From Choricystis sp. odSpoLacu1 (lineage: Eukaryota; Chlorophyta; Trebouxiophyceae): a DNA stretch of 64,000 nucleotides. Shown here piece after piece: positions 25,231 through 37,200 of the stretch (the stretch's first letter is position 1; every line of letters begins with the position of its first letter). Where the stretch lies: positions 310,001 through 374,000 of the forward strand of contig OY253662.1 in assembly GCA_958009055.1 (NCBI GenBank). Direction: 5' to 3'. The position numbers were made by a program, and so were the translations under genes. Under the pieces are notes generated by a model, which saw nothing but the letters and a program-made list of their open reading frames with translations, was not told where the DNA came from and did no database searches.

Positions 25231-25452
25231 CGAAGGAGGGAGGAGGATCTCACAGATGCCAAGTGCGCTGCGACCAGCTCAGACCGGCCCCCTGGCTGCA
25301 AACAGAGTCGGCCGGGGCCGCACAAAAGTGTTGTTTTCGATTGTGGTTTTTAACACTCTTGCCACCACGCTTTTTTCGTTGCGGCTTTTCCCAGACCAGG
25401 CTGGCTGACACCAGCTTGCTGTAGCTCACACACACTCACCCACACACTCCAC
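25231..25452. promoter_or_regulatory. divergent promoter, LTN1 / acetylornithine aminotransferase
   Basis: 222 bp between divergent ATGs. The core at 25330-25380 is T-rich in an otherwise GC-rich setting, and a CACACACACTCACCCACAC tract directly precedes the aminotransferase ATG. No TATA box is evident. Confidence 0.45.
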
Positions 25453-27086
25453 ATGCGCGCCCCCGCCGCCCGCGGCGCGGTGCGCCCGGCCGCCGCGCCG
25501 TCGTGCGCCGCGCCACGCCGCCGCCCGCGTAGCGTTATGCGCCCGGTACGTGATGAACTGGGGGTGCGGCTGTCTGAGGCTGCCTGAGTCGCAGGCGAGG
25601 GGGGCGGCAGGCAGGCAGGCAGCGTGCCACGCACACGCGCACCGTGAACGGCTAGGTCGGCAGCATGCGGAGAAAAGACGAAAAACTCCCTCCTCCCACC
25701 CCACAGGCCGCCCTCGCCCCCGCCGACGTGGACGTGGCGGCGGACGCCTTCACTCAAGACATTGTGGCGATGGAGAACAAGTGCGTGTGGTAGGGGAGGG
25801 AGGCGGCGTCGCCTTTTCGTTTTGAGTCGAGGGCGCGAAATTTCAGACAAAACCCTCGACCAACCCTCTTCCCACCACACCCTCACAGGTACGTCCTCCA
25901 AACCTATGGCCGCCCCTCCGACCTCGTCTTCGTGCGCGGTGACGGCGTGCGCCTGTTTGATGCGGCTGGAAAGTCTTACTTGGATTTCGCGGCCGGCATC
26001 GCGGTCAATGCTCTGGGCCACTCGCACCCCGCGTGGGTCGACGCGGTCGCCACTCAGGCCACCACCCTGACCCACGTGTCCAACCTGTACCACACCGCGC
26101 CCCAGGCGAGGCTGGCCAAGCGTTTGGTGGAGGCGTCGTTCGCGGACCGCGCCTTTTTCTGCAACTCGGGGACGGAATCGAATGAGGCGGCGATCAAGTT
26201 TGCGCGCAAGTTTGCCCGCATCAAAGCAGGCATCGACCCCTACGACGCCTCCGCGTCCGCGCCCTCCCGCATGCTGTCGTTCGACAACTGTTTCCATGGG
26301 CGCACCATGGGGGCCCTGGCCCTGACCTACAAACAACAGTACAAGACGCCGTTTGCGCCTCTGACCCCGGGCGCCGACACCGTGCCCTACCTCGACGCCG
26401 CCGCCGCGGATGCCGTGCTGGCGCGTGGGGAAACGTGCGCCGTGTTTGTGGAGCCGTTGCAGGGGGAGGGGGGCGTGCACGCCTCCACTGCTGAATTCTT
26501 GGGGCGCCTGCGCAAGGCTTGTGACGCGGCCGGCGCCCTCCTCATCTTCGACGAAGTCCAGGTCGGCCTCGGCCGCACCGGCACCCTGTGGGCGCACGAC
26601 CAGTATGGCGTGACGCCCGACATCATGACCCTGGCCAAACCGTTGGCGGGGGGGCTGCCGATTGGCGCTGCGCTTGTCACGCAGCGCGTCGCCGACGCCA
26701 TGGCCCCGGGCGACCATGGGTCCACGTTTGCCGGCAACCCGCTCGTGTGCGCGGCGGCGGAGGCCACCTTTGACATCATCAACGACGGCGCCTTCCTGGC
26801 CAACGTGGCGGCGCGCGGCGAGCAGCTGCGGGCGGGGCTCAAGTCCGCGCTGGCCGGCGTCGCCGGCGTCAAAGACGTGCGCGGCCGCGGCCTCATCAAT
26901 GGTGTGGCGCTGGACCGCCCCGCAGGCGGCGTCGTGGACGCGGCGCGGGCGAGGGGCCTGCTCGTACTGACGGCGGGGGCGGGCGATGTGGTGCGCCTGG
27001 TGCCGCCGTTGACGTTGACCGCGGCTGAAGTGGATGAGGGGGTGGCGCTGCTGGCCGACGTGATTGAAAATGAGCTGGCCAAGTGA
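25453..27086 (+). CDS. argD: acetylornithine aminotransferase, probably plastid-targeted
   Basis: PLP-dependent class-III aminotransferase of arginine biosynthesis (N-acetylglutamate semialdehyde to N-acetylornithine). Exons 25453-25545, 25707-25780 and 25889-27086; 454 residues. Exon 1 (MRAPAARGAVRPAAAPSCAA...) is Ala/Arg/Pro/Ser-rich without acids, like a chloroplast transit peptide. The mature part starts MENKYVLQTYGRP and has FAAGIAVNALGHSHPAW, FFCNSGTESNEAAIKFARKF, FHGRTMGALALT, LLIFDEVQVGLGRTG and the PLP-lysine motif TLAKPLAGGLPIG, all typical of ArgD. Stop TGA. Codon use and GC match the neighbours. Confidence 0.92.
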
Positions 27087-27183
27087 TAGTGTGGTGGTGG
27101 GTGGTGGGAAGGCCGTGTGTCACTACCTTTTTTTAATTGTTTCATTCTATCCTCATCTCTCTATCCACCCCCTCTTTCTCTAT

Positions 27184-27864
27184 CTAAACCGGCTCGCCCT
27201 CCACCTCGACGCACGCCCGCCCCGCCGTCGCGCCCACCACGGCGTCCGCCAGGGCGGCCGCCGCGTCGGCGTCGACAATCGCACGCACGCGCACGCCGCC
27301 ATCACTGGCGTACGTTTCGCCGGCTCGATCGGCACGGGCCGTGTCCAGAGCGCTGTAGACGGCGCCTATGTCGGCGGGGGTGGCGGCGACAGCCACTGAA
27401 ACGCGGGGTTTCACAGTGACTCTGTCCCCCGCTCTCAAGCACGCGCGCGCAGCTGCACCGTACGCGCGCGTCAGGCCTCCCGCCCCCAGTTTCACGCCCC
27501 CAAAGTGGCGCACGCACAGCATGGCGACCTGGTGGAGGTCCTCCCCCACCAAAGCGGTCAGCATGGGCTTGCCAGCCGTGCCGCTCGGTTCGCCGTCATC
27601 GCTGCACCGTTCCTGGCCCCCGACTCTGAACGCCCACACGTTGTGGGAGGCGGAGGGGTCGGAGGCGGCTTTGATCCTGGCCAGCGCGTCGTCGGGAGAC
27701 GTGACGGGCCAGGCGGTGGTGATGAACTTTGATCGTTTGACTTCCGTCGTTTCGGACACCGGGGCGGCCAGCGTGGTGAAGGGAGTGGCTGCCGCCACCG
27801 CGGCCGTGGCGTGGCGGCGGGTCGGGCTGCACGCCGCACGCGCGACGCGCGCGGCTGCCCGCAT
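27184..27864 (-). CDS. IMPACT/YigZ family (UPF0029) protein
   Basis: 226-residue single-exon protein, stop TAG. The UPF0029 domain is clear: VKRSKFITTAWPV, then SHNVWAFRVG, CSDDGEPSGTAGKPML and VRHFGGVKLGAGGLTRAYG. A C-terminal DUF1949-like ferredoxin-fold region follows (residues about 150-226), as in bacterial YigZ and not in eukaryotic IMPACT, which has an N-terminal RWD domain instead. The first 30 residues (MRAAARVARAACSPTRRH...) are basic and Ala-rich and suggest an organelle presequence, so this may be a YigZ of plastid or mitochondrial origin. The biochemical role of YigZ is poorly defined. It converges on the aminotransferase 97 bp away. Confidence 0.88.
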   Translation of the reverse strand: MRAAARVARAACSPTRRHATAAVAAATPFTTLAAPVSETTEVKRSKFITTAWPVTSPDDALARIKAASDPSASHNVWAFRVGGQERCSDDGEPSGTAGKPMLTALVGEDLHQVAMLCVRHFGGVKLGAGGLTRAYGAAARACLRAGDRVTVKPRVSVAVAATPADIGAVYSALDTARADRAGETYASDGGVRVRAIVDADAAAALADAVVGATAGRACVEVEGEPV

Positions 27865-28516
27865 TTGGTGGAGAAGCGCACGCCGTCAAAAACCACGGGG
27901 GATTTGTGTCGCGCTACTTTGTCGACCGAACTTTTTTTTGTTTGTTCAACTTCTCCCAAAGTGTCAACTCATGGTTCGTTACAAGAGTACAGAAAAACTG
28001 TTGGGTGCCCTTTTCAGCGTGTCCCAAAACGCGACTTTCATAAAAAGAGGGGTGGTGGAGTGACCCCAAAGAGTGGGCGTGCGGATGCAAACGAACGCGA
28101 CGAGTGGGGGAGGGGGGGAGGGGTGGCGTGCCAAGGGAAAACACAGCCGGAGGCAGGATCGAAACCACAATAAAAAGGAACACAGCCCCGAATAGAGGGC
28201 GGGAGATCACGGGGTAGCGGAGGGGATGAAATCAATCCCGCTTCCAAAGCCCACATCGAAAAAAACCACACGCCCGCCCCGGCGGGGTGGGGCGGGGCGG
28301 GGGAGGACGGACCCCATTGGCGCGCGCACGGGGGCGGCCGGAATGTGGGGGGGGCGGGAGGCACACCGCGTTTTTCGTACCTCCCGAAGGGAGGAGTGAG
28401 AGAGCGGATGAGAGAAGTCGCCTCAGTCGCCCTCGGCAGAATCGGGATACGTTCCGAGCGAGCGCACACACAGACTCCTGGGCGCAGCCCACCCACCCTC
28501 GACACACACACAAAGC
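27865..28516. promoter_or_regulatory. divergent intergenic region, YigZ / GABA-type aminotransferase
   Basis: About 650 bp. The first 200 bp (27890-28060) are A/T-rich with T and A runs; the rest is GC-rich with G runs near 28295 and 28350. No coding motif, tRNA or clear TATA element was found. A CACACACACAAAGC tract directly precedes the next ATG. Confidence 0.4.
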
Positions 28517-30092
28517 ATGCACCCCTCCACCGCCGCCCTGGCGGTTGGCGCCCTGGAAGCCGCCGCGCGCGCAGGCGGCGCCGCGGGGGCAGCCGCGCTG
28601 CGCGCCCACCTGTCGCCTGCTGTCGCGGCGCTGTCGGTGAGAAGAGGGAGGAGGGATGGTTTGGGACGAGTGGGCTGTGTGGCGCGTGTGTGACAGCTCA
28701 TTTTTTTTTCATCAACTCAGGACCTTGTCGCCGACACCGCGTCCGGCTGCCGCGTGACCTCCACCGACGGCCGCACCCTGCTCGACTTTGCGGCCGGCAT
28801 CGGAGTCGTCAGCACGGGCCACGCGCACCCGACAGTCACGGCGGCGGTGGCGGCCCAGGCTGCCCGCCAGGTCAACGCCCAACAAAACCTGTTTGCGGGG
28901 TCAGTCCCTCTCGCCCGCCTCCTCGACCGCCTGCTCCCCCTCCTTCCGCCGTCGTTGCGCGACGGCCGCCTGTTCTTTGCCAACAGTGGGTCTGAAGGTG
29001 AGTGGGGGAAAGGGGAGAGGTGTGTTTTGTTGTGCGTGTTGTCTCTCCTTTACTCTCACCCTCAACCCCACAAACCCAGCCGTGGACAACGCTGTCAAGA
29101 TAGCGCGAGCGCACACGCAGCGTCCATACATAATCTCTTTTGAAAACGCGTTCCACGGGCGCACAATCGGTGCGATGGCTTTGACCAACTCAAAAACGTC
29201 GTATCGCCAAGGTTTCGCGCCCCTCATGCCGTCCGTCGTCACTGCGCGCTACCCGGCCTGCCTGCACTGCGGCACACGGGCGGCAGCAGCTGACGGGCGC
29301 GACTGGTACAAGTTGGCGCCCAACGTGCCGCCCGTCGGCGACGCGTATGCAGCCCGCATGTGCTGTGGCGACCCCCAGGAAAGCCTCAAGTGGCTGCTAA
29401 AGCAGACGGTGGCGCCCTCAGAGGTGGCGGCCATCATCGTGGAACCCATCCTGGGGGAAGGCGGCTTCCTGACGCCCCCACCTGGCTTTTTGGACGGTCT
29501 CCGCACAGCGTGCGACGAGAGTGGCGCCCTTCTGATCCTCGATGAAGTCCAGTCCGGCGTCGCCCGGTCCGGCACCTTTTGGGCGCACTCCCAACTCATG
29601 GATGGCGAGCCCGACATGATCGTGTTTGCCAAAGGCATTGCGTCGGGGTACCCTTTGGCAGGCGTCGCGACGCGCGCCGACACGCACGCCGGCCTCGCGC
29701 CCGGCACCCTCGGCGGCACCTATGGCGGCAACCCCCTCGGCTGCGCCGCCGCGTCCGCCACGCTGGACGTCATCCAAGACGAGCGCCTGGTGGACAATGC
29801 AGCAGCGCGGGGGGCCCAACTGGCGGCTGCTTTAGTCAAGCTGGCAGACCGCTTCCCCATCGTCGACGTGCGCGGGCGCGGCCTCATGGCGGCCACCGAG
29901 TTTGCTGGGCCCGGCATCAAACCAGGCGCCGCCACCGCCGTCACCAAAGCCGCCCTCCACCACGGCCTCATGCTGATGACGGCGGGGGCGAGGGAGACGG
30001 TGCGCTTTTTGCCGCCGCTGGTGGTTAGTGAGGCGGAGGTGGAGGAGGGGGTGGGCAAGTTTGAGAAGGCGTTGGGGGAGGTGTTTGGGTGA
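28517..30092 (+). CDS. gabT: 4-aminobutyrate-type class-III aminotransferase
   Basis: PLP enzyme, best match the bacterial-type GABA/omega-amino-acid aminotransferases. Exons 28517-28636, 28721-28997 and 29080-30092; 469 residues; stop TGA. Motifs: LLDFAAGIGVVSTGHAHP, LFFANSGSEAVDNAVKIAR (across the second intron), FENAFHGRTIGAMALTNSK, AAIIVEPILGEGGF, LLILDEVQSGVARSGTF and the PLP-lysine motif FAKGIASGYPLAG. A Cys-containing insert (CLHC, CC) lies between the substrate and cofactor motifs. The N-terminus (about 40 Ala-rich residues) could be a weak organelle signal. Substrate cannot be fixed from sequence. It is the second class-III enzyme within 3 kb, but not a recent duplicate of the argD-like gene. 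Confidence 0.88.
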
Positions 30093-30250
30093 AGGTCAAA
30101 GTAAAGCGAACACACGGTGTAAAAAGACGGGGTTGGTACACACACGCACAGGTTTTTGGAACGCAGGACTCGGGAGGGCGACAAGAACAAGGCTGCCTAA
30201 AACGATTTTCGACCAAGCCGAAAAAAGACTCTCAAAACAACTCATTCCCA

Positions 30251-31041
30251 ATGGCCGACTTTCCAGACACCGTCAAGCCCCACAAACAGCCGCCCCCGCC
30301 GCCAGCGGGCCCAGGGTACCCGCCGGGCGCATACCCGCCCATGTGGCAGGGCGGGCCCACGCCGCAGGGTGGCGGCCCGCCCCCGCCATACTATCCGCCC
30401 TACCCACCACCCCCACCCGGGCTCTAACCCTACCCCCCGCCCCGACAGCGCCCGCGCACGAGTGGGAGTGAGTTTTAGGGTGTTTTTTTTGGGCTGATTT
30501 TGTTTATGGAACAAGAAGGATGGTTTTTAAACCTGTCCCTCCCCCCACCCTCCTCAGCGGCGGCATCTGCCAATGGTGTGGCCCCTCCTGCACCGCCGCC
30601 GACTGGGGCATCTGCTGCCTGTCCACATGGTGCCTGCCCTGCGTGTTTGGGTGGACCCACATGCACGGCCTGGGCCTCCCCTCTGGCGAAGCCATCGCCC
30701 TCGGCTGCCTCTTCTTCCTCGTCTGCTGGCTGCTGGGCGGCTTCACCATGGGCCTGGCGGGAGCCGCCCTCGGCTTCTACTACCGGTCCCAGCTGCGGGC
30801 CCGGCTGGGCCTGCCGGGGGACGACTGCTCCGACTTTTTTCTGTGGTGGTGCTGCTCGCCGTGCGTCGCGTGCCAGGAGGCGCGCACCATGCTGCACGCC
30901 CCCGTGCACGGCGGCGTGTGGGGGGTGGCCGCGCCGCCGCTGGCGGTGGACCTGGTGCCGCCGCAGCAGCAGGCGATGGGGGGTGGACTGCCGCAGACGC
31001 AGGCGCCGACGCCGCAGGGGCGGGGTGACGACAGAGTGTGA
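30251..31041 (+). CDS. PLAC8-domain cysteine-rich membrane protein
   Basis: PLAC8/Cornifelin family protein, about 233 residues. Exon 1 30251-30467 encodes a Pro/Gly/Tyr-rich N-terminus (MADFPDTVKPHKQPPPPPAG...). Exon 2 30558-31041 encodes the Cys-rich domain: GGICQWCGPSCTAADWGICC, CLPCVFGW, a hydrophobic stretch LGCLFFLVCWLLGGFTMGLA, then WWCCSPCVACQEARTM. In plants such proteins (FW2.2/PCR type) act in cell-size control or metal transport. In exon 1 the start frame meets a TAA (30425-30427, PPPPPGL-TAA); adding one C in the preceding CCC/GGG tract moves it to the frame that ends HEW and splices correctly into exon 2, giving a total length divisible by three. A missing C is the simplest reading. 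Stop TGA. Confidence 0.82.
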
Positions 31042-31205
31042 TGCTTGTTTTTGGTGGTCCCCGCGCATAGCCCCAGCGAGTGCATGGCGAGTGCATGGAA
31101 AAATGCGTCTCACTGCTTCACACCATTCATCTACAAAAACAAGCAGCACGCCCTAAAAGGGGTGGCTGCTGTCACAATAGAAAGAAGAAGAAAAAACGCC
31201 ACCAC

Positions 31206-34200
31206 TCAAAACACACACACACCGCCGGTCACTGGCCAGCGAAGCACCGCCAGCCCCGCCGCGCCGCCCTGGTTGACGGGCGGAACGGCTGGTTGGGGCA
31301 GCTGCTGACCGGGGACCGCCGCGACGCCGCCGCTGCCGACGCCAACCTTGATGCCAGCCGCCCACGTCGCCGACCCCGCCGCGCCGCCCCCGCCAGGGGC
31401 GCCCGGGCCGCCGCCATCGAGGCCAAACGCGTTGTTGATGCTGGAGCCCGCTGAGCCAGCGCCGCCGCCACCGCCAAAAGCGCCGCCGCCACCTGTGCCG
31501 CCCACGTAGCGTGTGGTGCTGAAAAAGACGCGGCCGGTGGCGCCCAACCCGCCAGACGCGAGCGTGCCCCCCGCGGCAGGCGTGCGCGGGGGGCAGGCGG
31601 CGCACTGGCGCGCCTGGCCAGTGCCGCCCGTGTTGAGTGAGCCAGCGACATAGCCAGCGCCACCCGCGGACGCGCCGCCGCCGGTGGCGTGGGGGCGAGG
31701 GTCTGTCGCCGCGTTGGTCACGCCGCCGAAACCGCCGCACCCGCCATAGAAGCCAGCGCCGCCGCCGCCGCCGCCAGCTTTTTCGCCGACACCGGCGGCA
31801 ACCGTCGCGGCGCCGCCACCACCACCGCCGCCGCCCACGTAGACGGCCACGCTGGCGCCGGCGGGTACCACCACGATGCTGCTCACCTTGGAACCGGGCA
31901 GCCCCGCCGCGTCGGCGGCCGTGTTGTTGGCGCCGGGGCCACCAGGGGTGCCTCCTGCGCCGCCCGGCGCCACCAGGGCGGCGACGCCGTTGATCACGAT
32001 GGCGGACGAGCCGCCACCCCCGCCCCCGCCCGAGTTGCCGAGGGACGCGTCAGAGGAAGCGAGGCCGGCCGCCCCGCCGCCGCCGCCCACGAGTACGACA
32101 GACAAGTTGCGCGCCACCGACGCGGTCAGTGAGACTGACGACGTCACGATCTGAGAACAGATACACGTGCCAAAAGAGCAAGTGGAACCAGCAGGGCAGA
32201 CGGCCCCACACGAGCCGCAGTTGGCGTTGTCCGTGGCGTTGGCGGTGTAAACACCACCACATATGGCCAGAGGGAACAGCCAGTCCGGGTAGACGCGCGG
32301 CGTGCCGGTGCCGTCGTCAACAATCGCGGCCGACCCCGTAATGACGATCGGCAGGCCGCGGCCTTGATCATTGCCCGCGTCCCTGGCACGCACGGTACAA
32401 TCGACGACGCGCGGCAGGGCGCTGATGTTTCCTGTGGGCGACGGCGGCAGCGTCTGCTTGAGCGACAGCGAGGTGAGTGGGGGCGTGCCGGGCCCCGCCG
32501 TCGCATACAAATCTGTGCCGTTTGATGGGTAGCTGGACCGTTTGTCATCATAGTTGATGGGACCAGTGGCGACAAAAACGTACTTGGAAACCGTCTCCAC
32601 GACAGGCGGCGACGGCGATGTTCCGTCGGCGCGCACGAACTTGGGGGTGCAGGTCAGCGTGTCCCCATCAAGGGCCAAGGATATTACCACACGCGTTGCC
32701 GTGGAGTTGACGTCGTCAAATGGCGGCCACGAAGCGGCGTCAAACGCGGTGAGCGAGCCCAGGCCAGACCCCATGACGTCTGCGATGAAGCGCGTCATGT
32801 CGGTGCCGCACCGGGTGGGCAGGCCGTGGGAAGGGGACACGGGGACGCCGTTGCTGAGAAGGAGGGGCAGAGATTGGGGTGTGAGAAAGTGAGTGAGGAG
32901 GGAGGAAAAAGGTGGGTGTCAACCACCAGCCGACAGGTCGGCAGTGAAAAACTCGCCCGCCCGCCAACCAACCGATCCATGCTCACCTGTCCACGACACA
33001 GTAAGGCTGGTTGGTGAATGGCGACGTCACACGCGGGATGTTCCGGATGTCGAGCACGGGGAGGCGGGGCAACATGATTTCCGGGGCCTTCGGCACACTG
33101 AAGCAGGGGCGCCCCTCCCCCGTGTCCAGCCACGCGCCCGCCAGGAACGGGAACTCCAGCCGGCCGCCGCCAAGGCAGCTTTGCATGTCCTGACAGTAGC
33201 CCACGCCCTTCCAGTCGTATCGATTGCAAGAAGGTTGGGTGTACCGTTCGGGGTCTGCCCCGTCGGACAGATTGACGCACGTGTCAAGGTCGCCGCGCGT
33301 CTGTTCAAAGCAGCAAGTCGAGTCGGTGCCACTTTCGCCATCAAATTTAATTGCATTTGATTGAAAGGACAGACCGCACCTGGGATAGTACGGTTTGCCG
33401 GATTTGAAGCCCACGACGGTGCCTCACATGTACGGGTGCGCGGGGCACTGCACCATGATGGACGGCGTGTTTTTTTTGGCAAACGGAGCCGACGGAAATG
33501 TCTTCTTGATCCACGAAGCGGGATAGATGGGGCACGACAGAGCAAAGTCGATGCTGTCGGCACAACTGAATCGCAGGGGGTGGTCAGTCACCTGCCCAGC
33601 AAGGGTGCACTCATAGTTGAGGCAGTATTCGCCTTCATGCGCGTTGAGAAACGAGTTGGGATCGTTGGACGATGCCACCCAGATCATTCTGGCACAGCGG
33701 CCCGACAACGCGCCCCTGTAGTCAGGACTGGAGATGATGACACCAGCCGGCCCGTTCCGCCGATCGCTCGCGCCCGCGTTTGCAAAGGCGCGCGCTCCTT
33801 TGATCCTGACCCTGCGCCCAATCCAGTATGAATTGCCCGTGTAGCCGTCAGTGGGATCCTTGTTGATGCCGTAAGCGTGAATCAAGTCGGGCAGCGCGAG
33901 GTCAATGGTGCCGTTGATCGCCCACGTCCGGTCCGACAGACCATTGAATGGCACCTGGTTGGAGCCTTCCAGCGTCGACTCGAGCGCTTGCAGCAGGTTG
34001 CCGGCGTATGTCGCGTTCTCAATGGCGCCATCGTTGTACATCGCCGACACGTTCATGCCGTACCGCAGCGCAAACCACTCGCCCGCGCCGGCCGGCGTCC
34101 ACAGGCCCGCCGCATAGCCGGCGGGGTAGTACAGTCCGCTCCACGTGGACGCGTCGCCCGCGAGATCCCAGGGCGCCAGCAGCGAGCAAGAGGAGGTCGC

Positions 34201-37200
34201 GTTGGCGCAGGCCGGGTCGAACTCGCTGGGCGACGCGGGCAGCAGCAGGACGGAGGGCAGGTTGATGAAAGGTTGATTGGTTATAGCTTCCAGCTCTTTC
34301 CGCCTGCTCTGGCTCACGGTGGCATTGGTTCCAAGCACCAGCCGCACGCCCTGGCCTTTGGCGTCGCCCACGGAGTAGGGCGCGCCCGTCAGCTCGACCT
34401 CGCGAACGACGAGCCGCTGCGTGGTAACGGTGGCGTCCCTGAGCTGCTTGCAGTCCGACTGGGCGGCCAGCACTGGCGACGTCGAGTTGACAGGCAGATC
34501 AACCGCAATCGCGCACAGCTCGTCCGGGGATGCGGGCAGGTTGTCGCTTGTCCACACGGCGCACGTGGGGGTGAGCCCAGACGGACATGTTGCCGCGACG
34601 GTGGCGTTGAGGCGGGCACTGTAGCGCGTCGAGGCCCTCCAGTGGTATGCTTCCCGCAGCATCTGCAAGCCACGCGTCTGCCAAGTGGCGTAGAACTGGA
34701 AAAGAAAGGGGGAACGGGGGGGGGGGGGGGGGGTGTTAGGCGTCTGTTGCGGTCTGTCTCTTTCGTCCCGCCGCGCCACACCGCCCCGCACGCGCCACGC
34801 CACGCTCACCGCAGTCAGCTGCATCAGCTCTTGATAGTACAGCCGATCGTCGAACGGGAGCGGGTTTGAGGCGCGCACTTGGTCTGCGATTTTGCGGCCG
34901 CACCGCTGCAGCAGAGTCTTGCCGCCCTGGGCCTCGGCGAGCGAGTTGAAGATGCTGTTGATGGAGGTCAGCACCCCCGCTGCGTCCACGACGCCTTCCG
35001 CCCATTTTGCCACGTCATCCATCAGAGAGGGGTCGAGGGAGGCCGCAGGAAACGTCGACAGCCCGGCGGCGGCCGCGTCCAGCACTTGGCCGGACAAGCT
35101 GCCTTTGCTGGGCTGCACGCCCGTCCTCCAGTCGCCGTAGTACTTGATCCAGTACCCCTCGATCGCGTCCACGGCGGCCATGGCCCTGTCGGTGGCCGCG
35201 TTGCAGTCCAGGTCTTCGATCAGGCCCTTGAGCCCGTCCAACTGGGCGGACACTGCGGTCAGCGATTTCTGAATGTCTTTGACGCGGGCCAGGGTTTCGT
35301 TGGTGACAACCTGGATGGTGTTGAGCGACACCATGATCTGGGGGTCGGGCTGGGCCGGCAGAAACGCGGCAAAAATGTTGATGACAAAAAAGGCGCCGCC
35401 CAGAATGCCCAACACGCCGCGGAGGGCGCCGAGTGTTTTGCCCCAGTTGGCAGCACTGCGTTTCAATCCTTCCAGCGCATTTTTTTCCACCCTCTCTTCC
35501 ACACTGAGGAGCGATTGCCCTGCCGTTTCAACAGATTCTGCAGCTGCCTGCCAGCTTGCCACTGCCGATTTCCAGTTGACGATGCCTGTCAACGAGAAAA
35601 TGTGAGGATGTGATGGTGTGTGTTAGTTTCGCCCACCCCGCGCTCACCACAGAGTGTGCACCGGTTCAAACGCTGCACCACCACCCCACAACTGACCTTC
35701 AAACGATTTATCGATGAACCAGTAGACGTCTTTCAGCGTGCCCGTGTTGAAGTTTGTGACGCGGCCGTCATTGTACAGCAACGAGCTGACCGCGGGCGCG
35801 CCCAGCGTCGCGGGCACGCCCACCCCGCGCCAGCGCCGCCCCAGCGCCAGCCGGCCCACGTTGGCGCCCGGCGGCGCCGTGTCCGCGCGCGCGTGCACGG
35901 CGGTGACGTCCAGTGGGGTCGCCGCTTGCAGCGCGGCGCACACGTCGTGGTCGGCTCGCCACGCGGCGCACGGGTCCCCCGGCGGCACGTCGTTGACGGC
36001 GGCCAGAGCCACGCCCACGGTGGCGTCGCCGCCGCCACGCCAACCAACGCGCACGTCGTACAGACCGCGCTGAGCGTCTATGGGGATGGCGACGGCGGCG
36101 ACGCGCGTGGCGCTGGCGGCGGCGCGCGCCAAGCGCGCGGCCACGAGCGCCAAGATCGCGTCGCGCACGGCCCGCGCCGCGACGAGGCGGGCGTCGAACG
36201 CGACGTCGGGGCCGCCGGCGAAGGCAGACGCCATCGTCCACCCGTCTGCATCCATCAGGGTGGCCTGCTGCAGGCGGCGGCGGGCGGCAGGCTGGGTGGG
36301 CACGCCCAGGTCGAAGCGCCCGTTGAGCATGAGGGAGACGACGACGCCCACAGAGCGACCATGCTTGGCGTCCAGCTTGAGGGCCAGAGTGGAATTCGGG
36401 GCCAGCTTGGCGTCGGCCGCGGCCAGCGCCGCGTTGGTGGCGTCAACTTTGCGGTTCAACTCGCGGGTCAGCTTGTCAAAGCCCAGCGCGTTGTCGAGCG
36501 TTTCGGCCGCACGCGCGCCGCCGCTGGCCGTGCCAGCCGCCACCGCGGCCCGAGTTTTGGCAACAAAGGCGCGGGCGGCCACCAGAGGCGTGAGTTTGAT
36601 GGCGTCCGACAGGGACTGGGCCTGGGGAGGGAGGTTTTGGGGGAAGGAGGTCGCTTGGTGTGCGTTGCGACGCCGTGCGCGCTTCGCCCATCCTTTTCCC
36701 CACCACCATCTCACCTTGGCTTCCAGCGCCGCCGCCTGCTGGCCAAGGCCAAGCGCAGATGGCAGCGCGTCCGCAAAAGCCACCACGGCGTCGCCCGCGT
36801 CGGCGGCCGCGCCGAGCGCAGTGAGGCCGTCGCCGTGCAGTGCGGCCGCCAGCGCGTCGGCCGCGGCGAGCGCGGCCACCACTTTGGGGTTGCGCGACGC
36901 CTCTATGCCAGCGGTGACGGCGTCCTTGAACTCCGTCTTGTTGGAGGGCGGGGTCGGGCTGGGCGGCAGTGGGGGTGGGGTCGGCTTGGGCGGCAGGGGG
37001 TGCGACGCGGTTTTGGCGGCCGCCACCGCGGCAGCCGCGCCGGCCGCGGCGGCGTGCGATGCTTCGTTCATGACCGCCTTGAATGCAGACACGTTGTTGG
37101 CGCGAGGAGGGGGGCCAGGAGGAGCCTGGAGGAAGGAGAGGGGGGCGTCAGCCGAGCGGGAATACATTTGTCGGCTCCCTGCCCCCGCGCAGACTTTTCA

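Noticed and set aside
27865..28516. Possible tRNA or small RNA in the divergent interval
   Set aside because: No cloverleaf with proper A and B boxes could be found; only loose similarity to a B box.
30425..30427. TAA in PLAC8 exon 1 as second proof of codon reassignment
   Set aside because: Reading through the TAA leaves the exon in the wrong phase for the PLAC8 domain; one missing C fixes both frame and total length.
33424..33426. Selenocysteine decoding of in-frame TGA
   Set aside because: No Cys is expected at the position from any homologue, no SECIS-like hairpin was identified, and a small intron explains it more simply.
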